From Shewanella sp. UCD-KL21 (lineage in GTDB: Bacteria; Pseudomonadota; Gammaproteobacteria; Enterobacterales; Shewanellaceae): a stretch of DNA of 64,000 nucleotides. The notes below the pieces were generated by a model. It saw nothing but the letters and a program-made list of their open reading frames with translations, made no database searches and was not told the origin of the DNA. Positions 9,492 through 18,188 of the stretch are shown one piece after another. Positions within the stretch are counted from its first letter, which is position 1, and the number at the start of each line of letters is the position of its first letter. A program made the position numbers and the translations under genes. The stretch spans positions 80,124-144,123 of the forward strand of contig NZ_MPHK01000002.1 of assembly GCF_001957135.1 (NCBI RefSeq). Reading direction: 5' to 3'.

Positions 9492-9962
9492 CTAGTGCTC
9501 AGTGGTCGAATTAGTTTTCATTAATTGCTTAACATCAACAAAATCATTTTCGACCAATAACTTGGCATCCAATTGAGGGACATGGCATTGAGTGCAGTAA
9601 TAACGACGTGGCGATAATGACGCCAAAAAGTTATTTTCGCGATCCATATAATGGGTCACACTTACCATGGGGGCTTGGGAATTTCCGGTATTACTACGTG
9701 AATGGCACTGCATGCACTTATTTACTTTTAAATCAATTTGATAACCATCAATTTTATGAGGAATAATCGGTGGTTGCATTGGGTAATTACGCACTTGCTT
9801 AACGTCTTTATTATTCACTTGCTGCATGGCAGGAGGTGTGGGTTCAACGTTTAACGGCGCAAGGCGCAGGGTCGCTACTTTTTCATCTGGTACTGATGCT
9901 GACATCGCCGTAAAAGAGAAGCTAAGTAACGCTATGATTGACACTATTTGATATGCTTTCAT
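9492..9962 (-). CDS. napB: Periplasmic nitrate reductase, dihaem cytochrome c subunit NapB
   Basis: A 156-residue secreted cytochrome. It starts with a Sec signal peptide ([22 protein letters not shown], cleavage near residue 22) and has two CxxCH sites, at C83 and C123. NapB receives electrons from NapC and hands them to the [4Fe-4S] centre of NapA in the periplasm. The spacing of the haem sites and the conserved HYMDREN stretch fit NapB. It lies 11 bases after napA. Confidence 0.95.
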   Translation of the reverse strand: MKAYQIVSIIALLSFSFTAMSASVPDEKVATLRLAPLNVEPTPPAMQQVNNKDVKQVRNYPMQPPIIPHKIDGYQIDLKVNKCMQCHSRSNTGNSQAPMVSVTHYMDRENNFLASLSPRRYYCTQCHVPQLDAKLLVENDFVDVKQLMKTNSTTEH

Positions 9963-9973
9963 GGGGCTTCTCC

Positions 9974-12469
9974 TTAGGCTTTAACGATTTTAACCGCGCA
10001 CTTTTTAAAGTCAGTTTGAAGTGACAAAGGATCTGTCGCATCTAAGGTGACTTTATTAATTAGCTGGCTCGCATCAAACCAAGGAACAAAGACCAAACCA
10101 ACAGGCGGCTTGTTACGACCTCGGGTTTCGACACGGGTTTTAATTTCACCACGGCGAGAAATCACTTTAACTTCATCTCCGCGGCGTAAACCGCGCTTCT
10201 TAGCATCTTCTGGGTGCATAAAACAAACCGCATCAGGGAAGGCTTTATAAAGCTCAGGCACACGTTGTGTCATCGAGCCTGAATGCCAATGCTCTAACAC
10301 CCGCCCCGTTGATAACCAAATATCATATTCTTCATCAGGCACCTCAGGAGCAGGCTCATATGGCAATGCAAAAATAACCGCTTTACCATCAGGCTTACCG
10401 TAAAATTCAAAACCTGTACCAGCTTTAACATAGGGGTCAGAGCCTTCTCGGAAACGCCATTTGGTTTCTTTACCGTTAACCACAGGCCAGCGAAGACCAT
10501 GCTCTTCATGATAGCGATCAAAATCAGCCAAATCATGACCATGACCTCGACCAAAGCTGGCATATTCTTCAAATAAGCCTTTTTGAACATAAAAACCAAA
10601 ATGTTTAGCTTCATCATTCAAGAACTTAGGATCTGCATCACTTAATGGGAACTTCTCAACATTACCGTTTTGGTAAAGCACTTCGAATAATGTTTTACCC
10701 TTAAACTTAGGGTTGGCATCTAGCACCGCTTGCGGCCACACTTCATCAGTGGTGAAACGTTTTGAGAATTCCATCAATTGCCATAAATCTGACCTAGACT
10801 CGCCCGGTGCTTTCACCATTTGATGCCAAAATTGAGTACGGCGCTCAGCGTTACCATAAGCCCCTTCTTTCTCAACCCACATTGCGGTAGGCAAAATCAA
10901 ATCAGCTGCTTGTGTTGTTACCGTTGGGTAAGCATCAGAAACAACAATGAAGTTTTCTGGATTACGGTAACCCGGTAATCCTTCTTCGTTCATGTTAGCC
11001 GCTGCTTGCATGTTGTTATTCACTTGCACCCAATAACAATTTAAATCACCATCTTTAAGGCGGCGGTTTTGCTCAACAGCATGATAGCCTGGCTTAGGTG
11101 GAATAATGCCGCTTGGGATGTGCCAAGTGTCTTCTGCATGTTTACGATGCTCAGGATTAGTAACCACCATATCTGCAGGTAAACGATGGGAGAAGGTTCC
11201 CACTTCACGGGCAGTACCACATGCTGAGGGTTGACCTGTTAATGAGAATGGGCTGTTACCTGGGCTTGAGATTTTACCCACAAGTAAATGGATATTGTAA
11301 ATCAAGTTATTACACCAAACACCACGGGTATGTTGGTTGAACCCCATGGTCCAGAAAGAGGTTACTTTCTTATTAGGGTCAGCATATAACTCTGCCAATT
11401 CAATCAACTTGTGCTCAGGTACACCAGAAAGTTCACTGACAGATTTAACATCATAATCAGCAACAAAAGCTTTAAACTGCTCAAAATCAATTGGAGTTGA
11501 ATCACCCGCAGTATCGACATTCTTAGCTTTTTTCTGTAACGGATGGCTTGGACGCAAACCATAACCAATATCCGTTTCACCTTTACGGAAATTCACATGC
11601 TTGGCGACAAAATCTTTGTTTACTTTATCGTTTTGGATAATGTAATTGGCGATAAAGTTAAGCATGGCCAAATCGGTTTGCGGCGTAAATACTATGCCTA
11701 AATCCGCTAAATCAAATGAACGATGTTGGAACGTCGATAGCACTGCAACTTTCACATGGGGCGCACTTAAACGGCGGTCAGTAACGCGAGTCCAAAGAAT
11801 TGGATGCATTTCTGCCATGTTTGAGCCCCATAATACGAAAGCATCTGCCGCTTCCATATCATCGTAACAGCCCATGGGTTCATCAATACCAAAGGTACGC
11901 ATGAAGCCACCAACAGCAGAAGCCATACAATGACGCGCATTGGGGTCAATATTGTTTGAACCAAAACCAGCCTTCATAAGCTTAACGGCGGCGTAGCCTT
12001 CCCAAACCGTCCATTGGCCTGAACCAAACATCCCCACCGCAGTCGGGCCTTTAGCTTTAATTGTTTTCTTCCACTTTTGTGCCATAGTGTCAAACGCGGT
12101 ATCCCAGCTCACTGGAGTGAACTCACCGTTCTTGTCGTACTTACCGTCTGTCATTCTTAACATCGGCGTTTGTAGGCGATCACGGCCATACATAATCTTT
12201 GATAGGAAGTAACCTTTAATACAGTTAAGGCCTTTATTTACTTCACTTTTAGCATCGCCATGGGTAGCAACCACTTTACCATCACGGGTCGCAACAATGA
12301 CTGAACAACCAGTACCACAAAAACGGCATGGCGCTTTGTTCCACTCTAATTTGGTCTGCTCTGAGCTGGTAATTAAATTACTGGCTGAAGCTGGTAACGC
12401 CATGCCAGCCACGCTGGCCGCAGCCATTGCAGCATTCGCTTTCATAAACTCACGTCTGTTCATACTCAT
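9974..12469 (-). CDS. napA: Periplasmic nitrate reductase catalytic subunit NapA
   Basis: An 831-residue molybdopterin enzyme that reduces nitrate to nitrite in the periplasm. The N-terminus has a Tat signal (NRREFMK, residues 4-10, then an Ala-rich stretch ending near PASA). The [4Fe-4S] ligands are C48, C51, C55 and C83. The molybdenum-ligating cysteine sits in [10 protein letters not shown] near residue 180. The C-terminal molydopterin-dinucleotide-binding domain is present ([13 protein letters not shown]). Length is normal for NapA. The start overlaps the napD stop by four bases, so NapD, the chaperone of the Tat signal, is translated just before it. Confidence 0.97.
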   Translation of the reverse strand: MSMNRREFMKANAAMAAASVAGMALPASASNLITSSEQTKLEWNKAPCRFCGTGCSVIVATRDGKVVATHGDAKSEVNKGLNCIKGYFLSKIMYGRDRLQTPMLRMTDGKYDKNGEFTPVSWDTAFDTMAQKWKKTIKAKGPTAVGMFGSGQWTVWEGYAAVKLMKAGFGSNNIDPNARHCMASAVGGFMRTFGIDEPMGCYDDMEAADAFVLWGSNMAEMHPILWTRVTDRRLSAPHVKVAVLSTFQHRSFDLADLGIVFTPQTDLAMLNFIANYIIQNDKVNKDFVAKHVNFRKGETDIGYGLRPSHPLQKKAKNVDTAGDSTPIDFEQFKAFVADYDVKSVSELSGVPEHKLIELAELYADPNKKVTSFWTMGFNQHTRGVWCNNLIYNIHLLVGKISSPGNSPFSLTGQPSACGTAREVGTFSHRLPADMVVTNPEHRKHAEDTWHIPSGIIPPKPGYHAVEQNRRLKDGDLNCYWVQVNNNMQAAANMNEEGLPGYRNPENFIVVSDAYPTVTTQAADLILPTAMWVEKEGAYGNAERRTQFWHQMVKAPGESRSDLWQLMEFSKRFTTDEVWPQAVLDANPKFKGKTLFEVLYQNGNVEKFPLSDADPKFLNDEAKHFGFYVQKGLFEEYASFGRGHGHDLADFDRYHEEHGLRWPVVNGKETKWRFREGSDPYVKAGTGFEFYGKPDGKAVIFALPYEPAPEVPDEEYDIWLSTGRVLEHWHSGSMTQRVPELYKAFPDAVCFMHPEDAKKRGLRRGDEVKVISRRGEIKTRVETRGRNKPPVGLVFVPWFDASQLINKVTLDATDPLSLQTDFKKCAVKIVKA

Positions 12470-12726
12470 TGTTCATCCTCTTCGAGCTCTTCGCTTTGGT
12501 GATAAACCATGGTCGCAGTTAGCACGCCAGGTATTGCGTTAATTGTCGAGATGTCGTCCATCAAAGAACGCTGAGTCGGTCCCTCAATAACGACAACTAA
12601 TTTCATTTCGTTGTTTACCGATAATTCTGCATTGTCCATTGCCATAATCTGTTGGCGTACTTCAGCCATTTTTTCTGGTCTTACTTGCACAATCAGGCTT
12701 GTCACGTGTATTTCTTGTTTGCTCAT
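12466..12726 (-). CDS. napD: NapD, chaperone for NapA maturation
   Basis: An 86-residue cytoplasmic protein of the NapD family. It binds the Tat signal peptide of NapA and proofreads export. Conserved features are the N-terminal [14 protein letters not shown] strand and the VVVIEGPT segment. The C-terminus is acidic (EELEEDEQ). Its stop codon overlaps the napA start in an ATGA arrangement, consistent with coupled translation. Confidence 0.93.
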   Translation of the reverse strand: MSKQEIHVTSLIVQVRPEKMAEVRQQIMAMDNAELSVNNEMKLVVVIEGPTQRSLMDDISTINAIPGVLTATMVYHQSEELEEDEQ

Positions 12727-12761
12727 CGACTTTATTTCTCTAATTTTTATAAATTGAATGA

Positions 12762-12920
12762 CTATCCAACACCTGGAGGACCTGTAAGAATTTGACTAAA
12801 CCAAATACTAAAACCAAGCACGCTAACGAGTATTGCTGACAAAATTGGCGCAAGAAAAACCGTCAAAAATATAAATATTTTTAATTCTAAGCTTTTCTCA
12901 CTTTTGGGATCTATATTCAT
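12762..12920 (-). CDS. napE: NapE, small membrane protein of the nap operon
   Basis: A 52-codon frame that is easy to miss. It reads MNIDPKSEKSLELKIF followed by one long hydrophobic segment (about residues 15-43) and ends SQILTGPPGVG. The single membrane helix preceded by a charged KSEKS stretch, the GPPG tail and its position directly upstream of napD are characteristic of NapE. The ATG is preceded by GGAGGCTCC on the minus strand. Function is unsettled; NapE is thought to associate with the Nap complex in the inner membrane. It is the first gene of napEDABC. Confidence 0.88.
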   Translation of the reverse strand: MNIDPKSEKSLELKIFIFLTVFLAPILSAILVSVLGFSIWFSQILTGPPGVG

Positions 12921-13012
12921 GGAGCCTCCGGCAGAGGTTTCTAAGGAAAGGGATGTAGCATAATTGTTACTGATTGATATTCGTGTGAATTCTATCTTTT
13001 ATCAATGACTAA

Positions 13013-13018
13013 ACTATA
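13013..13018 (-). promoter_or_regulatory. Possible -10 element of the nap operon
   Basis: TATAGT on the minus strand, about 95 bases upstream of napE. It would place the start of transcription some 45-49 bases downstream of the FNR-type site, near the spacing used by FNR-activated promoters. Confidence 0.35.
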
Positions 13019-13047
13019 TACTCACAAATTGGTAAAACGAATAAATG

Positions 13048-13061
13048 TTGATCTAGATCAT
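13048..13061. promoter_or_regulatory. FNR/EtrA-type site upstream of nap
   Basis: TTGATCTAGATCAT matches the FNR consensus TTGAT-N4-ATCAA at nine of ten fixed positions. It is centred about 134 bases before the napE start. EtrA is the Shewanella FNR homologue; anaerobic control of nap by it is inferred from the site. Confidence 0.75.
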
Positions 13062-13192
13062 AAAAAACCAACAATTATTACAACTAGAAATGGCATATGA
13101 AAAATAAAGCGCTTCAATAGTCAATCCAGCCAAAAATAAAAATCTCATTCATGTTAATTGATTCGATTTAAATCAGAAACACAGGAGAGAAA

Positions 13193-13208
13193 TACTCATA
13201 CATAAGTA
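13193..13208. promoter_or_regulatory. NarP/NarL-type 7-2-7 heptamer pair upstream of nap
   Basis: TACTCAT-AC-ATAAGTA fits the inverted heptamer pattern TACYYMT-N2-AKRRGTA exactly. It lies about 280 bases upstream of napE, farther than usual. It supports nitrate/nitrite-responsive control by NarP. The rest of the 506-base gap (12921-13426) holds no gene that I can see. Confidence 0.65.
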
Positions 13209-13352
13209 TATATAGTCTCTAACGCAAAAGTTATCAACTTGTTAATCGCCAATCAAACACTTACAGAACATTCTAGTGATTTCAAACAGGCTTAGCCGAT
13301 AACCATGCGAGTTACCTCGGTCACTTCTCCACCTTTAAATTATCCTCAAATA

Positions 13353-13390
13353 AAAAAGCACAACTGAATTGTTATTCAATTGTGCTTTTT
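13353..13390 (-). terminator. Terminator of the methyltransferase gene
   Basis: A 17-bp stem with one mismatch and a TGTT loop, flanked by A-runs and T-runs on both strands. It lies 37 bases past the stop codon at 13427 and could act in both directions. Confidence 0.85.
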
Positions 13391-13426
13391 AAAGAAATAT
13401 AGATGTGTCACTACACGGTTAAATAC

Positions 13427-14350
13427 TTATAACTTATAGCGTAAGACCTTCAAGGATTTTTGCTCATCAATATCAGTAAACTCGGGGGGATTATCAATAC
13501 GCTCAACAAAGGTTAAGCTTTCTGCAGTTTCTTCAACTTGTTTCATTAAAAAATCACAGCCAAGCTCAGGCGCATTTAAACACAACAACACTTCACCGTT
13601 ATCAGCCAGTAACTCTGGTAAACGTCTCAGCAGCCTTACATAATCTTTGGTGGCAACAAAACTACCTTTTTGATTACTTGGTGGATCGGCAACAATTAAA
13701 TCATAAGGCCCAAGTTTGGTTAGTTTGCCCCATGATCTAAAGATGTCATGACCGAGAAAGCGTGCACCTGAAGCAAAATCATTGAGCAAATGGTTTTGTT
13801 TGCCTATGGCTAATGCGCCCTTGCTCATATCCATATTAACCACTTCAGTAGCTTCGCCCTGCAAAGCGACAACAGAAAAGGCGCAGGTATAAGCAAATAG
13901 GTTAAGCACTTTTTTATCCTTTGCGTGTGCTTTAACCCACTTTCGACCATTGGCCATATCAAGGAAAATACCGTGATTTTGCCCGCGTAACAGGTGGACT
14001 AAAAAATGGGCGCCATTTTCTGTCACGGTGTGCTTTTCAGGTACTTCACCGGCAACAACATCGGTAATAGTTTGCCCTGCATTACGGTACTGAAATACTA
14101 AATTAAACGGTTTATCGCCATGACACTGCTGCCAAACTGCTTCTATATCAGCCACCATAGACTGTCTTTCTGATTCTGGCAGTTCTTTAAAGCTAGTCAG
14201 CAGTAACACAGGGTTAAACCAGTCTAAGCAAATATGCTCATAACCGCTAAATCGTCCCCCACGGCCATGAAATAAGCGACAAAGTTCATCACCTAATTGT
14301 GCTTGGGCTAATGCGTTAGCCGCAGGAAAATTTGAATCAATTGAGTTCAT
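13427..14350 (-). CDS. Class I SAM-dependent methyltransferase (RlmI/RlmK-like)
   Basis: A 307-residue protein whose C-terminal half is a Rossmann-fold methyltransferase. The SAM-binding motif I is VLNLFAYTCAFSVVAL near residue 170. The acidic motif VVNMDMS follows, then the catalytic-type motif DLIVADPPSNQKGSF near 220. DPP[SYF] motifs of this layout occur in rRNA cytosine/guanine methyltransferases such as RlmI and RlmK, which favours an rRNA substrate. No PUA domain is recognised at the N-terminus, so it is shorter than RlmI. It lies 22 bases after the AI-2E-family gene on the same strand. Confidence 0.8.
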   Translation of the reverse strand: MNSIDSNFPAANALAQAQLGDELCRLFHGRGGRFSGYEHICLDWFNPVLLLTSFKELPESERQSMVADIEAVWQQCHGDKPFNLVFQYRNAGQTITDVVAGEVPEKHTVTENGAHFLVHLLRGQNHGIFLDMANGRKWVKAHAKDKKVLNLFAYTCAFSVVALQGEATEVVNMDMSKGALAIGKQNHLLNDFASGARFLGHDIFRSWGKLTKLGPYDLIVADPPSNQKGSFVATKDYVRLLRRLPELLADNGEVLLCLNAPELGCDFLMKQVEETAESLTFVERIDNPPEFTDIDEQKSLKVLRYKL

Positions 14351-14372
14351 TAATAACGCTCATTTATGTAAA

Positions 14373-15503
14373 TTAAACATGCCCATTTTCGGACTTTTCA
14401 GATTGAGTTTCATCCATTGTTTGTTCAGTTGCTTCTGCTTGGGCAACTAATGCGCTATTTGGGTCATCTTCATCATGGATTTCATCAGATAACAAGATAG
14501 CCAACCACTTACCACTGTCGCTGGACTCTAATGCAATTTTGACAATCATAGTCAATGGAACCGATAACAGCATCCCTACCGAGCCAAGTAACCAGCCCCA
14601 GAAAATTAATGATAAGAACACCACTAAGGTTGATAAGCCTAAACCGCGGCCCATAAACTTAGGCTCAACCACATTACCCATGACAGTATTTGTGCCTAAA
14701 TATAGCAAAGCCGTGACACCAGCAGCCCCTGGTCCCATTTGAATAAATGCCAACAGTACCGCAGGAATAGCCGCGATAATAGAACCAATGTTAGGAATAT
14801 AGTTAAACAAGAAGGCTAATACTGCCCACAATAAGGCGTAGTCAACACCAATGATGCTTAAACCCACACCGACAATAATACCGGTGCCGATACTTACTAG
14901 GGTTTTAATCACCATATATTGATTCACTGAATGCAAAAATTTATCAATTTGCTTTAAACGCATGTCTGGATCGTCTAAGGCAAAATGAAACTTTTTCGGT
15001 AATGATTGCGCTTCAAACAACATAAAGATAATGGTCAAGATGATTAAAAACAGATTTGCCATCACATTACCAAGGCCTGACAACATATTAGTGGTCATGC
15101 TTAAGGCCATACCGGGGTCAAAGTATTCTAAGGCTTTCTCTTTAGAGATATTAATATTTAACGCGGTTAGCTTTTCTAATATCCATGAAAACTGCTCAAT
15201 TAATTGTTGGCGGTAAACCGGTATTTGTTTAGAAAACTCATTAATAGAGCTGCCCACTAAACTCGCCAGCCACAAGCCCATTAGCACTATCAGTAGCATC
15301 AACAGAATAATTGATAGCCATTTAGGCACCCTAAAGCGGCTCATAAATACAATGGCGGGGTTACAAACAACCGCTAAAAATGCAGATAATACAAACGGCA
15401 CCACAATTGGACTTGCTGTTTTGATACCGGCAAGGATCACCACTAAGCAAGCCATGATGGCAAAACCACGTAACGCAATTGAGGAAGAGTTACCTCCATT
15501 CAT
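14373..15503 (-). CDS. AI-2E family (PerM/YdiK-like) membrane transporter
   Basis: A 376-residue integral membrane protein with about seven or eight hydrophobic helices. The long amphipathic insert around residues 75-140 and the C-terminal GxxLGxxGxxLSVPLTM stretch (WLLGSVGMLLSVPLTM near 305) are hallmarks of the AI-2E/UPF0118 family. Members export varied solutes, including autoinducer-2 (TqsA) or Na+/H+ exchange, so the substrate is open. The tail is acidic and cytoplasmic. It probably shares a transcript with the methyltransferase downstream. Confidence 0.85.
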   Translation of the reverse strand: MNGGNSSSIALRGFAIMACLVVILAGIKTASPIVVPFVLSAFLAVVCNPAIVFMSRFRVPKWLSIILLMLLIVLMGLWLASLVGSSINEFSKQIPVYRQQLIEQFSWILEKLTALNINISKEKALEYFDPGMALSMTTNMLSGLGNVMANLFLIILTIIFMLFEAQSLPKKFHFALDDPDMRLKQIDKFLHSVNQYMVIKTLVSIGTGIIVGVGLSIIGVDYALLWAVLAFLFNYIPNIGSIIAAIPAVLLAFIQMGPGAAGVTALLYLGTNTVMGNVVEPKFMGRGLGLSTLVVFLSLIFWGWLLGSVGMLLSVPLTMIVKIALESSDSGKWLAILLSDEIHDEDDPNSALVAQAEATEQTMDETQSEKSENGHV

Positions 15504-15772
15504 AATGAAAACCTTTTTATACTTAAACGTGAAATAAACTAAGATTTGTAATCATGGAACTATATGCTTAGTTAATTGAAAAAACAAAATAACTCACTAC
15601 AAAGTTATTGATTATACCTGTTATCTTTTGTGTTTAAATACTTTAAACGGCCCTATGGTGTCTTAAAGCGTCAATTATTCACTTGGATGCTATAGAAGTC
15701 AGTTAACATTGATCTAAACACGTAATAATCACGTAGTATTACCCATGTTGGCAAAATAAGTGGTGAGGCAAT

Positions 15773-16666
15773 ATGAAAATTTTAATGACTGGTGCAACAG
15801 GTTTTGTTGGCCAACAATTGGTGCATTTACTACAAGAGCACCAGCTTACTATTGTCAGCCGTAATATTGAGCATGCTGAAGCCGTGCTGAGTAATAAACA
15901 TCAGTACTTATCAGGGCTTGATACCTTAGATAATCTTAACGAGTTTGACAGCGTGATAAATCTAGCTGGCGAGCCCATTGTCGGCAAACGCTGGAGCCAA
16001 CAACAAAAGCAGCGTATTTGCGATAGTCGCTGGAATATAACCGCCAGACTGACCCAACTTATTCAACAAAGCACAACCCCACCAGCCAGTTTTATTAGCG
16101 CCTCAGCCATCGGCTTTTATGGTCGTCAAGGCCAAGAGCCTGTTGACGAACATAGCCGAGCCCATGATGAATTTAGTCATCAGGTCTGTAGTGAATGGGA
16201 ACACTTAGCCTTAAAAGCCCAGTCAGAAAATACCCGTGTCTGTGTGCTCAGAATTGGCATTGTATTAGGTAAAAATGGCGGTGCATTAGCGAAAATGTTA
16301 CCACCGTTTAAATTAGGTTTGGGCGGCCCGATTGGTAAAGGCACCCATGGGGTTAGCTGGATACACATTGATGACCTAACTCATTTGATTGAACACTTAA
16401 TTAACTCAAACGATGCTAAGGGTATTTTCAATGCTACGGCGCCGAACCCCGTGAATCACAAGCAATTTGCGCAATCATTAGGCTTTACCTTAAAGCGCCC
16501 AGCTAAAATCCCGACACCTGTACTAGCATTGCGGTTAGCTATGGGCGAAATGGCAGACTTAATTGTTGAAGGGCAATTTGTATTGCCAAAACGTACATTA
16601 GCGTCTGGATTCAATTTCAAATATACCCATATTGACCCAGCATTAGATTCAATTTTTAATGCCTAA
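15773..16666 (+). CDS. TIGR01777 family NAD(P)-dependent epimerase-like protein (YfcH)
   Basis: A 297-residue extended short-chain dehydrogenase-like protein. The dinucleotide-binding motif is at the very start (MTGATGFVGQQLVH, residues 4-17). The family-specific stretches NLAGEPIVGKRWS near 62 and SASAIGFYGRQG near 108 follow, and the C-terminal DUF1731-type domain ends the protein. E. coli YfcH is the reference member and has no proven substrate. It is transcribed alone, with GTGAGG just before the ATG. Confidence 0.88.
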   Translation: MKILMTGATGFVGQQLVHLLQEHQLTIVSRNIEHAEAVLSNKHQYLSGLDTLDNLNEFDSVINLAGEPIVGKRWSQQQKQRICDSRWNITARLTQLIQQSTTPPASFISASAIGFYGRQGQEPVDEHSRAHDEFSHQVCSEWEHLALKAQSENTRVCVLRIGIVLGKNGGALAKMLPPFKLGLGGPIGKGTHGVSWIHIDDLTHLIEHLINSNDAKGIFNATAPNPVNHKQFAQSLGFTLKRPAKIPTPVLALRLAMGEMADLIVEGQFVLPKRTLASGFNFKYTHIDPALDSIFNA

Positions 16667-16743
16667 TTACATGTATATCTGTACGGTGCAGTTAATTTAG
16701 GTGCTGCTCATTTAACTTCTAATTATTACAGTCAAGCAGCTTA

Positions 16744-17634
16744 CTATTTACTGTTAACCAGCTCAGTGGTTTTATCCATAAACCACTGATAACGCTTCGG
16801 TAACGGTCGATGCTTTTTATAAATCATGTACAAGGGCTCTTTTACTTGCTTATCAAGCTTAGCAATTGATATTGCAGCTAAGTCACTAAAGCTTTTCACT
16901 GCAAACTCAGGTAACACAGTAAACCCTAGGCCTTTTGAAACTGGCAGCAAGATTTGGTTAAGTTGATTAACATAACTGACAATACCGACCTCAATTGCTT
17001 GTTTATCTTCATAGTTATTAGCCACCACTTGCTGCCAATTATGCATCGCATCAGGGTGAGCAACCATGCCCAAGTTCATTAACTCATCATAATTTATCAC
17101 TGATTTAGATTCACTTTTAGGCACCACAAGACAAAGGTGCTCATAACCAATGGCTAACACTTCAAGCTCGGGATCGGATACAAACTGAGTCACAATACCA
17201 ATATCAATATCATTATTGGTTAGCAGCTCTATTATCCTTCTATTGGGTCCCGCTTCGATTGAAACACTCAGCTGCTGATGTTGGATTTGATAATCAATAA
17301 AGTGTGGATATAACAAGGATGCCAATGAACCTGAGCAAGCAAAGCGGCACTCACCCACATGTTCTGAATCAAGCTGTAAATCAGTTAATAATTGCTGCTG
17401 CTCTTTAACTAAGGATTGACCATATTCTTGAAGCTGCATGCCTGCGGAAGTTAACTCAAAGCGCTTACCAAAGCGTTCGATTAACTTTACGTTCAACTGC
17501 TTTTCTAATTTCTGCACATGCTGACTCACACCCGGTTGAGTCATAAATAACTGCTCAGCAGTTTGGGTAAAGTGGCCTACTTCAGCCAATTTTAAGAAGG
17601 TCGTTAACCATTTTTGATTAATCATCAAAGTCAC
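16744..17634 (-). CDS. LysR family transcriptional regulator
   Basis: A 296-residue LysR-type regulator. The N-terminal helix-turn-helix spans about residues 8-65 (HFTQTAEQLFMTQPGVSQHVQKLEK in two parts of the motif). The C-terminal part is a periplasmic-binding-like effector domain. No metabolic gene is closely divergent from it, so its target cannot be predicted. The small ABM-fold protein lies upstream on the same strand, about 160 bases away. The effector is unknown. Confidence 0.87.
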   Translation of the reverse strand: MTLMINQKWLTTFLKLAEVGHFTQTAEQLFMTQPGVSQHVQKLEKQLNVKLIERFGKRFELTSAGMQLQEYGQSLVKEQQQLLTDLQLDSEHVGECRFACSGSLASLLYPHFIDYQIQHQQLSVSIEAGPNRRIIELLTNNDIDIGIVTQFVSDPELEVLAIGYEHLCLVVPKSESKSVINYDELMNLGMVAHPDAMHNWQQVVANNYEDKQAIEVGIVSYVNQLNQILLPVSKGLGFTVLPEFAVKSFSDLAAISIAKLDKQVKEPLYMIYKKHRPLPKRYQWFMDKTTELVNSK

Positions 17635-17795
17635 CTTTGTTATTCAAGCAGCAAGTGCAGATGGCGCGCTCTGCTAATCTTTAGTTTTGATAGCATAGCA
17701 AACTTTAAATAACAGCAGGTTATAAAACTAACTCACTTTGATAATTATATGATTTGATTATTAGCAGTAAAAAGCTTGTGGAACTAAATTAACAA

Positions 17796-18092
17796 CTATT
17801 GATTATCATAGGAGTATTGCCTTTTAATTTCGACAACCTCAACTGTGTAAGCGCAGTACCACTTATCTTGACCTAACTTTTGCGCCACGGCATGTTTTGA
17901 ATCTTGATGCCAAGCTTGAATATCGGCTTCTGAATGCCAATATGAAATCGCGATTTCCTTGTCCCCTTCTGATACCGCAATAAAATCGATGCAATTATAA
18001 TGCTTAAACGCTAAGTCTCTCATCACGGCAACAGTATCTGCATAATGCTTACCTTGTTGTCCAACCCTTGCTTTAAATATCACCGCAAACAT
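17796..18092 (-). CDS. Antibiotic biosynthesis monooxygenase (ABM)-fold protein
   Basis: A 98-residue protein with the dimeric alpha/beta-barrel pattern of the ABM superfamily. It opens with the strand MFAVIFKARVG, then a helix with YADTVAVMRDLA, a strand DFIAVSEGDKEIAISYWHSEADIQAWHQ broken by turns, and a closing strand WYCAYTVEVVEI. The YWxSxxDxxAW segment is a frequent ABM feature. Family members range from quinone monooxygenases to haem-degrading enzymes, and no specific activity can be assigned. Confidence 0.75.
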   Translation of the reverse strand: MFAVIFKARVGQQGKHYADTVAVMRDLAFKHYNCIDFIAVSEGDKEIAISYWHSEADIQAWHQDSKHAVAQKLGQDKWYCAYTVEVVEIKRQYSYDNQ

Positions 18093-18123
18093 GCTTCAAA
18101 CTCCTTTTGATTAGTAATAAGAC

Positions 18124-18156
18124 ATATAAATAGGGAGTCACGCTCCCTATTTATAT
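18124..18156 (-). terminator. Hairpin after the ybbP-like gene
   Basis: A perfect 14-bp stem around AAATAGGGAG with a TCACG loop, 33 bases past the permease stop codon. The stem base is AT-only, so it may work in both directions. Confidence 0.75.
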
Positions 18157-18188
18157 TATCTTCTGCACATATGGTTAAGGCAGCTAAA

